Assembly (NCBI GenBank): GCA_947574235.1
Contig: CANPIU010000014.1
Coordinates: 1 to 39,394, forward strand
Direction of reading: 5' to 3'
Length of the DNA: 39,394 nt
Source of the DNA: an uncultured Clostridium sp.
Lineage (GTDB): Bacteria > Bacillota > Clostridia > TANB77 > CAG-508
The notes below the pieces were generated by a model, which saw only the letters and a program-made list of their open reading frames with translations, was not told the DNA's origin and did no database searches. Positions 27,527-36,223 of the stretch are shown one piece after another. A program made the position numbers and the translations under genes. How positions within the stretch are numbered: the stretch's first letter is position 1; each line of letters starts with the position of its first letter.

Positions 27527-29113
27527 CTAGTAATAAAGCATATAGTCAATATCAGGAAAGACACAGTCTTTTTTGGCAATGTCATTTAAAAATTCCTCAT
27601 CGATAGTGTCTTCTTTAACTTGGTAATAAAGTTTCGTAAAACGACCAATATGGTCTTTAATTCTTTTTTTAGCATAATCAACCATGGTACCATTTGTGAT
27701 AATAAATAACCAGTCACTACTTTGGGCTAATAATAATTCTCTAGCACATTGATTTAAAGCTTTTTTCTTTAAACCTTTGGCATTTGGATATTCCCATGCT
27801 AATTCGCACATCCTGTCACCAGCTACATGTAAGTGTCTATGAGCATAGTCATTGGTTGGGTTTAGCCATACTTCGCTATAACCATTAGCACCCCAGCTAG
27901 AACGACAAGGGGAAGCTACTTGCATATTGGGATATTTGTCAATATATTCAGATGGTGTAATTAGTTCAAAGTTACAGTCATCATAATAGATTTTTTTAAA
28001 AAGAATATACAACCAGTAAGGTCCTTCGTACCACCAATGACCATAAAGTTCAGCATCATAAGGACACAATATGATGGGAGGCGTTTCCATATATTGTGAG
28101 AGATTACCAATTTGAGAAGTTCTACTATCTAAAAAGTGACCAGCCTGTTTTTCAGCAGAGTCCATAGCCCACCTAGGGTTATAATAGTCTTTGAAATCAG
28201 TATCTCCTGTGATACGATAATATTTAATGCCAGTATGAACACGAACACCATTATGAGCGATATAAGGTTTAATATAGTCATAATCAGCTTCATAGCCAAT
28301 GTCACGATAAAATTCTCGATAATTAAAATCGCCGGGATAACCATTAATTGAACTCCAGACTTGCCTAGAAGACTCGATATCACGACCAAAGGCAATCACA
28401 CCTTCTGGCGAAACAATAGGAGCAAAAGTACCATAGACGGGGGTTGGGTTAGCATATAAAATACCATGGGATTCGGTAATCACATAGTCAATCCCAAATT
28501 CTTTTAAGTATTTATCAGCTTCTGGAACATAACCACACTCAGGTAGCCAAATACCACGAGGTTTTTTTCCAAAGTATCTTTCATAGGTCTGTACACCAAC
28601 GGCAATTTGTGCTTTTACGGTTTTTTCATTAACATATAAAATCGGAAAATAACCATGGGTTGCCCCACAGGTAATGATTTCTAAGACACCGATATCTTGA
28701 AAATGTTTAAAAGCTTCAATTAAATTACACTGATAAACTTCTTTAAATAAATGTAAATCATTAGAATATCGATCGAAATAATAATGAGAAAGTTTATTTA
28801 ATCTTTTGTCACCAGCTGTTCTTTTGATTTCTTTTTGGGATAGTTCAATTAATTGTTTTAAGTATTTAATATATTTTCTTTGTAATAATTTATTATCTAA
28901 CATAGAAAGTAGAGGCGGTGTCATAGACATGGTAATTCTAAAGTTGACACCTTCGTCTACTAACTTTTGAAAGTTGGTTAAAAGTGGAAGATAAGTTTCA
29001 GAGATTGCTTCAAATAGCCAAGTTTCTTCTAAATAATCATCACTTTCTGGATGATGGATGAAGGGAAGATGGGCATGAAGAACAAAACTTACATATCCTT
29101 TTTTTTCTTGCAT
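27527..29113 (-). CDS. Glycoside hydrolase family 57 enzyme, 1,4-alpha-glucan branching type
   Basis: A 528-aa GH57 protein with the DUF1957-type layout. The N-terminal VSFVLHAHLPFIHHPE motif, the WLPECGYVPEADKYL block (Glu nucleophile) and CPYDAELYGHWWYEGP (Asp acid/base) are all visible, followed by the helical SSWGANGYSEVWLNPTN segment near the C-terminus. These match glycogen branching enzymes of the GH57 type. It is downstream of the DUF4912 gene on the same strand, a pairing seen in other bacteria. GGAGAATT precedes the ATG. Confidence 0.93.
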   Translation of the reverse strand: MQEKKGYVSFVLHAHLPFIHHPESDDYLEETWLFEAISETYLPLLTNFQKLVDEGVNFRITMSMTPPLLSMLDNKLLQRKYIKYLKQLIELSQKEIKRTAGDKRLNKLSHYYFDRYSNDLHLFKEVYQCNLIEAFKHFQDIGVLEIITCGATHGYFPILYVNEKTVKAQIAVGVQTYERYFGKKPRGIWLPECGYVPEADKYLKEFGIDYVITESHGILYANPTPVYGTFAPIVSPEGVIAFGRDIESSRQVWSSINGYPGDFNYREFYRDIGYEADYDYIKPYIAHNGVRVHTGIKYYRITGDTDFKDYYNPRWAMDSAEKQAGHFLDSRTSQIGNLSQYMETPPIILCPYDAELYGHWWYEGPYWLYILFKKIYYDDCNFELITPSEYIDKYPNMQVASPCRSSWGANGYSEVWLNPTNDYAHRHLHVAGDRMCELAWEYPNAKGLKKKALNQCARELLLAQSSDWLFIITNGTMVDYAKKRIKDHIGRFTKLYYQVKEDTIDEEFLNDIAKKDCVFPDIDYMLYY

Positions 29114-29138
29114 TTTTTAATTCTCCTTTGTTTCTTAT

Positions 29139-29190
29139 TAAAAAGTGAGCTGAAAAGCAAATGCCAAAGATAAAAGGCAAGTCAGCTCAC
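29139..29190 (-). terminator. Terminator or attenuator between the DUF4912 and GH57 genes
   Basis: On the leftward strand GTGAGCTGA pairs perfectly with TCAGCTCAC and is followed by TTTTTAATAA. It lies between the two genes, so it may reduce rather than abolish readthrough into the GH57 gene. Confidence 0.7.
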
Positions 29191-29201
29191 GGTAATTTCA
29201 A

Positions 29202-30083
29202 TTATGGACGGAAGCTAGAGGAAAAACTTGTAGAAGATGGGTTACTAGAGGATGGATTAGACAAATCGAAGAGTTCTTCTATGTTTTCTTCTTGATAGAT
29301 GGCTTTATATAGGTCATAAATATGATATATTTTTCCCATATTTCGGATAAATGAGAAAGAAGAAAGGGTTTTTGGGGTTTGTTTTCCTGTTTTCACATTT
29401 CGAAAATATACCATGTTTTGGTTTTTGTTGAATAAAATCCTGTCATTAGGAGATTCGATTTCGTTAGAGGTAGTAACGTAAATGTAATCTTCTGTTAATT
29501 TTTCTGTTTTCTTAATAGGACGTCTGCCAAGTTCAATGCGATAATCACATTTGCTATCTGCTACATGTAAATACCAACTGTTCGCAAAATCATTGATTTC
29601 TACTTCAAAGCTATAAGCTAAGGTATCATTATGTACGATTAAAATGGGTCTTGTTGTCTCAAAAAAGTTGTCACCATATTGACTTTCAAAGGTTTTTCTA
29701 TCTTTGTCTGAAATATCCCAATAAATAAATAAATTGGTAGGAGTTTGTGCCAAAACTTTTACAACAGTTTGGTTATAACGATAAGGTAGGTCATAATATT
29801 CAACAATTTCTACCTTCTTTTTGGTGGTTCTTTTTTTAGTAGTTGTTGTTTTCTTTTTGGTTGATTTTTTAGCTGTTTTTACTGCTTTTGTTGAATTTGT
29901 TTTTTTAGTGCTAGTCTTGGTAGTAGTTGTTGTTTTCTTAGTAGTAGATTTTGTAGTAGCTTTTTTATTAGTTACTTTTTCAGCAGTCGGTTTCTTTTTA
30001 GGTACTTCTTTTTTTGCTTTATTTGTGGTAGTAACTTTTTTCTCATTTTCTAATTCCTTTGGTTCTTTTGTTTTTCTTGGCAT
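29202..30083 (-). CDS. DUF4912 protein with Lys/Thr-rich tail
   Basis: A 293-aa protein in two parts. Residues about 1-100 are low complexity, almost only Lys, Thr, Ala and Ser, like a histone H1 tail (TKKTTTTTKTSTKK and similar). The C-terminal part is a DUF4912 domain with YDLPYRYNQTVVKVLAQTP, LFIYWDISDKDR and the WYLHVADSKCDYRIELG core. DUF4912 occurs next to GH57 branching enzymes, but its role is not established. The ATG at 30083 is chosen because AGGAGG lies eight to thirteen bases upstream; an ATG at 30107 has no such site. The Lys tail could bind nucleic acid or acidic polymers. Confidence 0.82.
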   Translation of the reverse strand: MPRKTKEPKELENEKKVTTTNKAKKEVPKKKPTAEKVTNKKATTKSTTKKTTTTTKTSTKKTNSTKAVKTAKKSTKKKTTTTKKRTTKKKVEIVEYYDLPYRYNQTVVKVLAQTPTNLFIYWDISDKDRKTFESQYGDNFFETTRPILIVHNDTLAYSFEVEINDFANSWYLHVADSKCDYRIELGRRPIKKTEKLTEDYIYVTTSNEIESPNDRILFNKNQNMVYFRNVKTGKQTPKTLSSFSFIRNMGKIYHIYDLYKAIYQEENIEELFDLSNPSSSNPSSTSFSSSFRP

Positions 30084-30212
30084 TCTTTTCCTCCTATGTA
30101 ATCTCATAATTTCTTTCTTATCTTATACTAAAAATCAAATAAATTCAAGTAAATTTGACAAAGTTTTTGAATTTGTTAGAGAAAAAGCAAAAATGCTTCG
30201 GAAAGAGAAATT

Positions 30213-30236
30213 AAGCAAGTTTTCTTGCTTTTTTTA
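30213..30236 (+). terminator. Terminator-like hairpin before the first AAA/nuclease gene
   Basis: AAGCAAG pairs with CTTGCTT and is followed by a T tract. No rightward gene is seen just upstream, so its role is unclear. The right arm is duplicated before the second copy (about 31948). Confidence 0.5.
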
Positions 30237-30294
30237 TTATCTTGTAGTAGAATACTACTAGAAGAAAATGGGAAAACTAAAACAAGGAGGGAAA

Positions 30295-31870
30295 ATGATG
30301 CAAGGAATTGGAATTGGAGAGAGTGATTTCAAAGGACTAAGGATGAGAGATTATTATTTTATTGATAAGTCTTTATTTATTAAAGATATCCTAGACAATA
30401 GTAGTAAAATAGCCTTAATTACGAGACCGAGAAGATTTGGAAAAACCTTAAATATGAGCATGCTAAAATATTATTTTGATTGTAAAACAACAGATAATGA
30501 GGAATTATTTAGAGACCTAAAAATTATGGAGCAGGGAGAAAAATATACCTCAAAATTGGGCTATTATCCAGTTATTTATATGACTTTAAAAGACGTGCAA
30601 GATAGAAATTATGAAAATATGATTTTGAATATGAAGACCGCTGTGTTAGAAATGTATCAAGAACATATGTATTTATTAAATAGTGATAAAATTTATGAAT
30701 TTGAGAAGGAAAAAATAAAGGAGATATTATATACTAGAGAAAATGAAGTGGACTTAAAAAATAGTGTAAAAGAATTATCCAAATACTTAAATCGTCACTA
30801 TGGAAAACCCGTTATGTTGCTTGTCGATGAATATGACGTGCCACTTCAAAATGCTTATGTAGAAGGCTATTACGAAGAAGCAATTAAATTCTTCAAAACC
30901 TTTTATGGTGTAACTTTCAAAGATAATCAATATTTAGAAAAAACGGTTATCACAGGAGTATCAAGAGTGGCTAAAGAAAGTATTTTTAGTGGAGCGAATA
31001 ACTTTAAAGTGTATACCGTACTAGATAATGAATTTAGTCGTGATTTTGGAATTACGAAAGAAGAAATGGAAAAAGTAATCGAAGATTTTGAAATACAAGA
31101 AGAAAAAGAGGAAATTCAAAAGTGGTATGACGGCTATACCATTGGAAATACAACTGGCATCTATAATCCATGGAGTATTTTAAATTATATAACAGACCGA
31201 AAACTAATTCCATATTGGGTTAACACAAGTTCTAATGACTTAATTAAATTAATTTTAAAGAATTCTACAACCGTAAAAGAGAAAATAGAAAGGTTGTTGA
31301 AAAATGAGGCAATTGAAGTTGTAGTAGACCAAGAAACAGTAATTGTCGGAATTGAACAAAATGAGGATAATATTTGGGGCTTATTAGTAGGAACAGGCTA
31401 TTGATTGGTTTCGAGATAAAGTAATCGGAAACGACTTAAATAGTATTTTGAAAGATTTAGTCACTTTGAATTTAAGGGAATTTGAAAAGAAATTTGAAAT
31501 TTTAGTAAGACAAATGTTTAGTTTTATGGACGTAGGAGAAAATACGGCAGAGAACTTTTACCATGCTTTTGTGTTAGGGATGCTAGTGGGATTAAAAGAT
31601 ACTTACTATGTCAATTCCAACCGAGAGTCTGGTATGGGAAGATATGATATTATGTTAGAGCCAAAAGATAAAAAGGCCAATAGCTTTATTATGGAATTTA
31701 AAGTACTAGAAAATAAAGAGGAAAAGACAATTGAAGATACAGTAGAGAGTGCTAAAAGACAAATAGAAGAGAAGAAATATGAGGAAAGCTTAATCGAAAG
31801 AGGCTTTACTAATATTACCAAGATGGTATTTGCCTTCAAGGGGAAGGAAGTAAAAATAGAAGTATATTAA
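30295..31870 (+). pseudogene. AAA-ATPase/PD-(D/E)XK nuclease-like protein, copy 1, broken by a deletion
   Basis: Family of AAA-ATPase-like proteins fused to a C-terminal PD-(D/E)XK nuclease domain (DUF1703 class), often multi-copy. The N-terminal part has the GDF-like FIDKSLFIKDIL region, a Walker-like RPRRFGKTLNMSML loop, LLVDEYDVPLQNA and VSRVAKESIFSGANNF. Relative to copy 2, about 95 bases are missing after 31401 (the GTGY-LKVVE segment), shifting the frame to a stop at 31402-31404. The nuclease end (YDIMLEPKD, FIMEFKVLE) continues intact in another frame from 31448 to 31870. The start at 30295 has AAGGAGGG before it. Its CGGAATT site is out of phase (GTC-GGA) and is read normally. Confidence 0.8.
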
Positions 31871-31874
31871 TATT

Positions 31875-31913
31875 AAAAATCGTTTTAGAAATAAAATTCT
31901 AAAGCGATTTTTT
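31875..31913 (+). terminator. Rho-independent terminator after copy 1
   Basis: AAAAATCGTTTTAGAA pairs with TTCTAAAGCGATTTTT around ATAAAA and continues with T residues. Copy 2 lacks it. Confidence 0.75.
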
Positions 31914-32018
31914 AATAGTAATTGACACTATCACAAGAAAGTATATGCTTGCTTTTTTTGTTATCTTGTAGTAGAATACTACTAGAAGAAAAAGGGAAAA
32001 CTAAAACAAGGAGGGAAA

Positions 32019-33693
32019 ATGATGCAAGGAATTGGAATTGGAGAGAGTGATTTCAAAGGACTAAGGATGAGAGATTATTATTTTATTGATAAGTCTTTAT
32101 TTATTAAAGATATCCTAGACAATAGTAGTAAAATAGCCTTAATTACGAGACCGAGAAGATTTGGAAAAACCTTAAATATGAGCATGCTAAAATATTATTT
32201 TGATTGTAAAACAACAGATAATGAGGAATTATTTAGAGACCTAAAAATTATGGAGCAGGGAGAAAAATATACCTCAAAATTGGGCTATTATCCAGTTATT
32301 TATATGACTTTAAAAGATGTACAAGATAGAAACTATGAAAATATGATTTTAAATATGAAAACAGCTATATTAGAAATGTATAAACAACATATATATTTAT
32401 TAGAAAGCGACAAAATTTATGATTTTGAGAAAGAAAAAATAAAAGACATATTATATTGTAGAGAAGATGAAACAATATTGAAAAATAGTGTAAAAGATTT
32501 AAGCGAATACTTAAACCGTCACTATGGAAAACCCGTTATGTTGCTTGTCGATGAATATGATGTGCCACTTCAAAATGCTTATGTAGAAGGCTATTACGAA
32601 GAAGCAATTAAATTCTTCAAAACCTTTTATGGTGTAACTTTCAAAGATAATCAATATTTAGAAAAAACGGTTATCACAGGAGTATCAAGAGTGGCCAAAG
32701 AAAGTATTTTTAGTGGAGCGAATAATTTTGACGTTTATACTGTATTGCAGGATAATGAATTCGATAAAGATTTTGGAATTACGAAAGAAGAAATGGAAAA
32801 AGTAATCGAAGATTTTGGGGTGCAAGAAGAAAAAGAGGAAATTAGAAAATGGTATGATGGCTATACAATAGGAAAAGAAACAGGGATTTATAATCCATGG
32901 AGTATATTGAATTATTTAAAAAAGGAGGTATTAATACCATATTGGGTAAATACAAGTTCTAATGACTTAATCAAATTAATTTTAAAGAATTCTACAACCG
33001 TAAAAGAGAAAATAGAAATGTTATTGAAAGAGGAAGCAATTGAAGTTGTACTAGACCAAGAAACCGTGATTTGTCGGAATTGAACAAAATGAAGATAATA
33101 TTTGGGGCTTATTAGTAGGAACAGGCTATTTAAAAGTAGTAGAAACAATAGATATCACAGAAGGAAGATATCAAGTAAAAATTCCAAACTTTGAAATTAA
33201 AGCTTTATTTCAAAATATTGTAAGAGACTGGTTTCGCGATAAAGTAATCGGAAATGATTTAAATAGTATTTTGAAAGATTTAGTCACTTTGAATTTAAAG
33301 GAATTTGAAAAGAAATTTGAAATTTTAGTAAGACAAATGTTTAGTTTTATGGACGTAGGAGAAAATACAGCAGAGAATTTTTACCATGCTTTTGTGTTAG
33401 GGATGTTAGTAGGACTAAAGGATACCTACTATGTCAATTCCAATCGAGAGTCTGGCATGGGAAGATATGATATTATGTTAGAGCCCAAAGATAAAAAGGC
33501 CAATAGCTTTATTATGGAATTTAAAGTGCTAGAAAATAAAGAAGAAAAAACAATAGAAGATACAGTAGAGAGTGCTAAAAGACAAATAGAAGAGAAAAAA
33601 TATGAAGAAAGCTTAATCGAAAGAGGCTTTACTAATATTACCAAAATGGTATTTGCCTTCAAGGGGAAGGAAGTAAAAATAGAGGTGTATTGA
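32019..33693 (+). CDS. AAA-ATPase/PD-(D/E)XK nuclease-like protein, copy 2, one +1 CGG shift
   Basis: Full-length copy of the preceding family, 557 aa if C33075 is skipped. ATPase-like elements are RPRRFGKTLNMSML, LLVDEYDVPLQNA and VSRVAKESIFSGA; the C-terminal nuclease domain has GRYDIMLEPKD and FIMEFKVLE, the D...ExK pattern. The shift joins VIC-GIEQNEDNIWGLLVGTGY. Copy 1 reads VIVGIEQ there without a shift. DNA comparison shows copy 2 has an extra T (ATTTGTCGGA against ATTGTCGGA) that puts an existing CGG in phase. Unshifted, the protein stops at 33083 and lacks the nuclease. Function in the cell is unknown. GGAGGG precedes the ATG. Confidence 0.85.
33075..33078 (+). other. Candidate +1 recoding site in AAA/nuclease copy 2 (TGT C GGA)
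   Basis: Zero-frame CGG at 33075-33077, followed two codons later by a stop. The paralogue at 31342-31350 shows that the extra base is a T, not the C. Confidence 0.78.
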
Positions 33694-33776
33694 AAGAGGA
33701 TACATTGGTCAAGAAAATGTAGAAATCAACTTAGTATTAATTTAGTTGGTAGTAAACCAGAAAGAAGGAGATAACC

Positions 33777-33992
33777 ATGTATTATGATGAAACAGTAAAA
33801 GTAGATTTTGAATTACCAGATTATATTTTAGAAAATATAGAAAATTTAATTAATGCAAGAAAAAATAAAAGACTAGATATAGATTGTGAAGAGTCAGAAT
33901 TATTATCTAATATTAATAGAGCATATTATGATAGATATATAACGGAAGAACAAGCGAGCATTTTAAGAAAGAAGTATTTATGGTGGGATTAA
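33777..33992 (+). CDS. Small acidic protein of unknown function
   Basis: A 71-aa protein with no membrane segment. It begins MYYDETVKVDFELPDYILEN and ends with an aromatic KKYLWWD. An AAGGAG site lies seven bases before the ATG. The content (Asp/Glu-rich, helical) fits a small accessory or antitoxin-like protein, but I recognise no family. It follows the nuclease copy by 83 bases and has a terminator after it. Confidence 0.6.
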   Translation: MYYDETVKVDFELPDYILENIENLINARKNKRLDIDCEESELLSNINRAYYDRYITEEQASILRKKYLWWD

Positions 33993-34055
33993 GGAAAAAG
34001 ATGGAAAAATGCTAAACAAAATAAAGAAGCCTCTTAATATTAGAAAAATAAAATT

Positions 34056-34107
34056 AAATAACTGTGTGAAACCAGAATAAAAAACAGAAGCACAGTTATT
34101 TTTATTT
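34056..34107 (+). terminator. Rho-independent terminator before recJ
   Basis: AAATAACTGTG pairs with CACAGTTATT, followed by TTTATTTT. Confidence 0.75.
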
Positions 34108-34196
34108 TGCATTTTTTCGTTAAATTTTCTAAAAAAGCTTTCAAAAAACAACAAAATAGTATAAAATAATAAAAAATAACAATTTAGGAGAGGAAA

Positions 34197-35888
34197 ATGA
34201 ACAAAAAATGGCAAATCTATGAAACCGATGAAAGCAAAGTTAAAGAAATGGTAGAAAAATATTCAATTAATCAGTTATTAGCCACGATATTAGTCAATCG
34301 AAATATAACAAAGCAAGAAGAAGTACGTTTGTTTTTAGAGCCAACAAGAGCTGATTTCCATAATCCCTTTTTAATCACAGACATGGAAAAAGCAGTAGAG
34401 AGGATTATTGTAGCAATAGAAAAACAAGAAAAAGTAACTATCTATGGAGATTATGATGTAGATGGAATTACTAGTATAACGGTTTTAAAAAGTTTTCTGC
34501 AAGATAGAGGACTAGCCGTTGAAAGCTATATCCCGAACCGATTAGAAGAAGGATATGGCTTAAATAAAGAGGCCATCGAAAAAATTGTAAAAAATGGTTG
34601 TCAATTAATGATAACAGTTGACTGTGGAATATCTGCAATCGAAGAGATTAAGTATGCCAATTCTTTAGGAATTGAAACGATAGTAACTGACCATCATGAA
34701 CCTGGAAGCGAATTACCAGAAGCTTTGGCGGTTATTGATAATAAAAGAAAAGATAGTACCTACCCTTTTCGTGAGTTAGCAGGGGTAGGAGTTGTTTTTA
34801 AACTAATACAAGCCATTGGTATGAAATTGGGGCTAAAAGAAGAGGAATATCTAAAATATTTAGATATTGTTTGTGTAGGAACCATATCCGATATTGTACC
34901 GTTAGTTAATGAAAATAGAGTCATTGCTAAACTAGGACTTATGCTAATTCGCCAAACAAAAAATATTGGCTTACGTTCTATTATGAATTCATCTGGGTAT
35001 ACTAAGATTGATTCGAATAGTATTTCCTTTGGGATAGCACCTAGAATTAATGCTTGTGGAAGGATGGGAAAAGCAGAGGAAGCCTTAGAATTATTAATGT
35101 CTAAGAATTATAACCAAGTCAATGAATTGACCCAAAAGTTAAATGAACATAATCGTGTTAGACAAGAAACGGAAAAAAATATTTTTGAAAATGCTGTTAA
35201 ACAAATTGAAGAGGAACATTTAGAAAACAATAATGCTATCATTGTAGGCGGACATAATTGGCATCATGGCGTGATTGGGATTGTAGCTTCTAAAATTACA
35301 GAAATGTATTTTAAACCAAGTATTTTATTAAGTTTTGAAGAAGATGGTATCGGAAAAGGCTCAGGAAGAAGCATTCCTGGATTTGATTTACACGATGCTT
35401 TGATGCAATGTATGGATACCATTGAAAAATTCGGTGGTCATAGTATGGCAGTGGGAATTACCGTAAGAAAAGAGAAATTTAAGTCCTTTCGAGAGGAATT
35501 TGAAACAATTGCAGAAGCAGCACATATTGATGAAATTGTGCCAGTTATTCAAGTAGATAGCAAGATAGAAATAAAAGATATCAACAAAGAAATGGTAGAG
35601 AGTTTAAAACAATTAGAACCTTTTGGCGAAGGAAATCGAATGCCAGTATTTGTATTTAAAAACTTAAAGATTGATTCTATTCGTGCTTTGTCAGAAGGAA
35701 AACACCTAAAATTAACTTTAAAAGATAATAATACCATTATTAATAGTATTGGTTTTAATTTGGGATATTTAGCAGAAGAATATAGGATTGGAGATAAAAT
35801 TGATATAGTAGGGGTATTAGAAATTAATAGCTTTAATGGAGTGGATAGTTTGCAGATTAATATGAAGGATATTATGAGGTCTTTATAA
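34197..35888 (+). CDS. recJ: Single-stranded-DNA-specific exonuclease RecJ
   Basis: RecJ degrades single-stranded DNA 5' to 3' in recombination and repair. The 563-aa product carries the DHH phosphoesterase motifs: YGDYDVDGITS (motif I), MITVDCGIS (II), TDHHEPG (III), GVGVVFK, and the DHHA1 part with RSIPGFDLHDAL and FGGHSMAVG. A C-terminal OB-like domain ends the protein. Length is like the short RecJ form. AGGAGAGG precedes the ATG. It stands alone, ending at a terminator shared with the convergent small gene. Confidence 0.96.
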   Translation: MNKKWQIYETDESKVKEMVEKYSINQLLATILVNRNITKQEEVRLFLEPTRADFHNPFLITDMEKAVERIIVAIEKQEKVTIYGDYDVDGITSITVLKSFLQDRGLAVESYIPNRLEEGYGLNKEAIEKIVKNGCQLMITVDCGISAIEEIKYANSLGIETIVTDHHEPGSELPEALAVIDNKRKDSTYPFRELAGVGVVFKLIQAIGMKLGLKEEEYLKYLDIVCVGTISDIVPLVNENRVIAKLGLMLIRQTKNIGLRSIMNSSGYTKIDSNSISFGIAPRINACGRMGKAEEALELLMSKNYNQVNELTQKLNEHNRVRQETEKNIFENAVKQIEEEHLENNNAIIVGGHNWHHGVIGIVASKITEMYFKPSILLSFEEDGIGKGSGRSIPGFDLHDALMQCMDTIEKFGGHSMAVGITVRKEKFKSFREEFETIAEAAHIDEIVPVIQVDSKIEIKDINKEMVESLKQLEPFGEGNRMPVFVFKNLKIDSIRALSEGKHLKLTLKDNNTIINSIGFNLGYLAEEYRIGDKIDIVGVLEINSFNGVDSLQINMKDIMRSL

Positions 35889-35920
35889 AAAAAGCGGGGC
35901 TCTTACAAGAGCCTCCGAAT
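35887..35920 (-). terminator. Terminator between recJ and the convergent small gene
   Basis: On the leftward strand GAGGCTCT pairs with AGAGCCCC and is followed by GCTTTTTTT. The stop codon of the small gene lies in its loop. In the rightward direction the hairpin lacks a T tract. Confidence 0.7.
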
Positions 35921-36118
35921 TATTGAGAATATGATGTAACCACCGATAAACACGACGGTTGCATAACACAGACTTGAGAGGATGACAAAAAGATAGCTCA
36001 TATCATCTACTCTAAATCCTAAGTTTATGCATAAAAGACACCAACTAGCTTCGTGGGAAAAAAAATCTCCCAATCGAAAAAATACATAAAGTAGGCAAAG
36101 CAAAAAAATTTTTCTCAT
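35903..36118 (-). CDS. Small membrane protein, contains the only non-shifted CGG
   Basis: A 71-aa protein with a hydrophobic N-terminus (IFLLCLLYVFF) and a longer C-terminal membrane segment (LFVILSSLCYATVVFIGGYI). GGAGGAGG lies about ten bases before the ATG, so it is very likely translated. No family recognised. Its codon 68 is CGG (minus strand, C at 35917), followed by AGG-CTC-TTG-TAA inside the terminator stem. Read normally the end is RRLL; with a +1 shift it would become GGSCKSPAFF and run through the terminator, which seems less likely. It is the single exception to the CGG pattern. Confidence 0.65.
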   Translation of the reverse strand: MRKIFLLCLLYVFFRLGDFFSHEASWCLLCINLGFRVDDMSYLFVILSSLCYATVVFIGGYIIFSIIRRLL

Positions 36119-36223
36119 AAAAAAATTTCCTCCTCCACAAACAATTTTGTTATAAATATACTATTATTATATCACATTTACATAAAAAAATCAAATAAAA
36201 CACACTTAACAAGGGGTGAAAAA

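Larger units (their letters stand above)
30238..33693 (+). repeat. Tandem direct duplication of the AAA/nuclease gene unit
   Basis: Two units of about 1.7 kb (30238-31870 and 31970-33693) share their upstream region, including a TAGTAGAATACTACTA palindrome and the AACAAGGAGGG ribosome site. The first 300 coding bases and the nuclease part are almost identical, whereas two internal blocks differ strongly. Confidence 0.85.

Noticed and set aside
29821..30261. Hydrophobic open frame opposite the DUF4912 gene
   Set aside because: It is the complement of the Lys/Thr-rich coding region, which reads as Val/Phe/Leu on the other strand; no ribosome site.
30241..32000. TAGTAGAATACTACTA palindromes as CRISPR or attachment sites
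   Set aside because: There are only two copies, both part of the larger tandem duplication; no spacer array or integrase is present. An operator is possible but unsupported.
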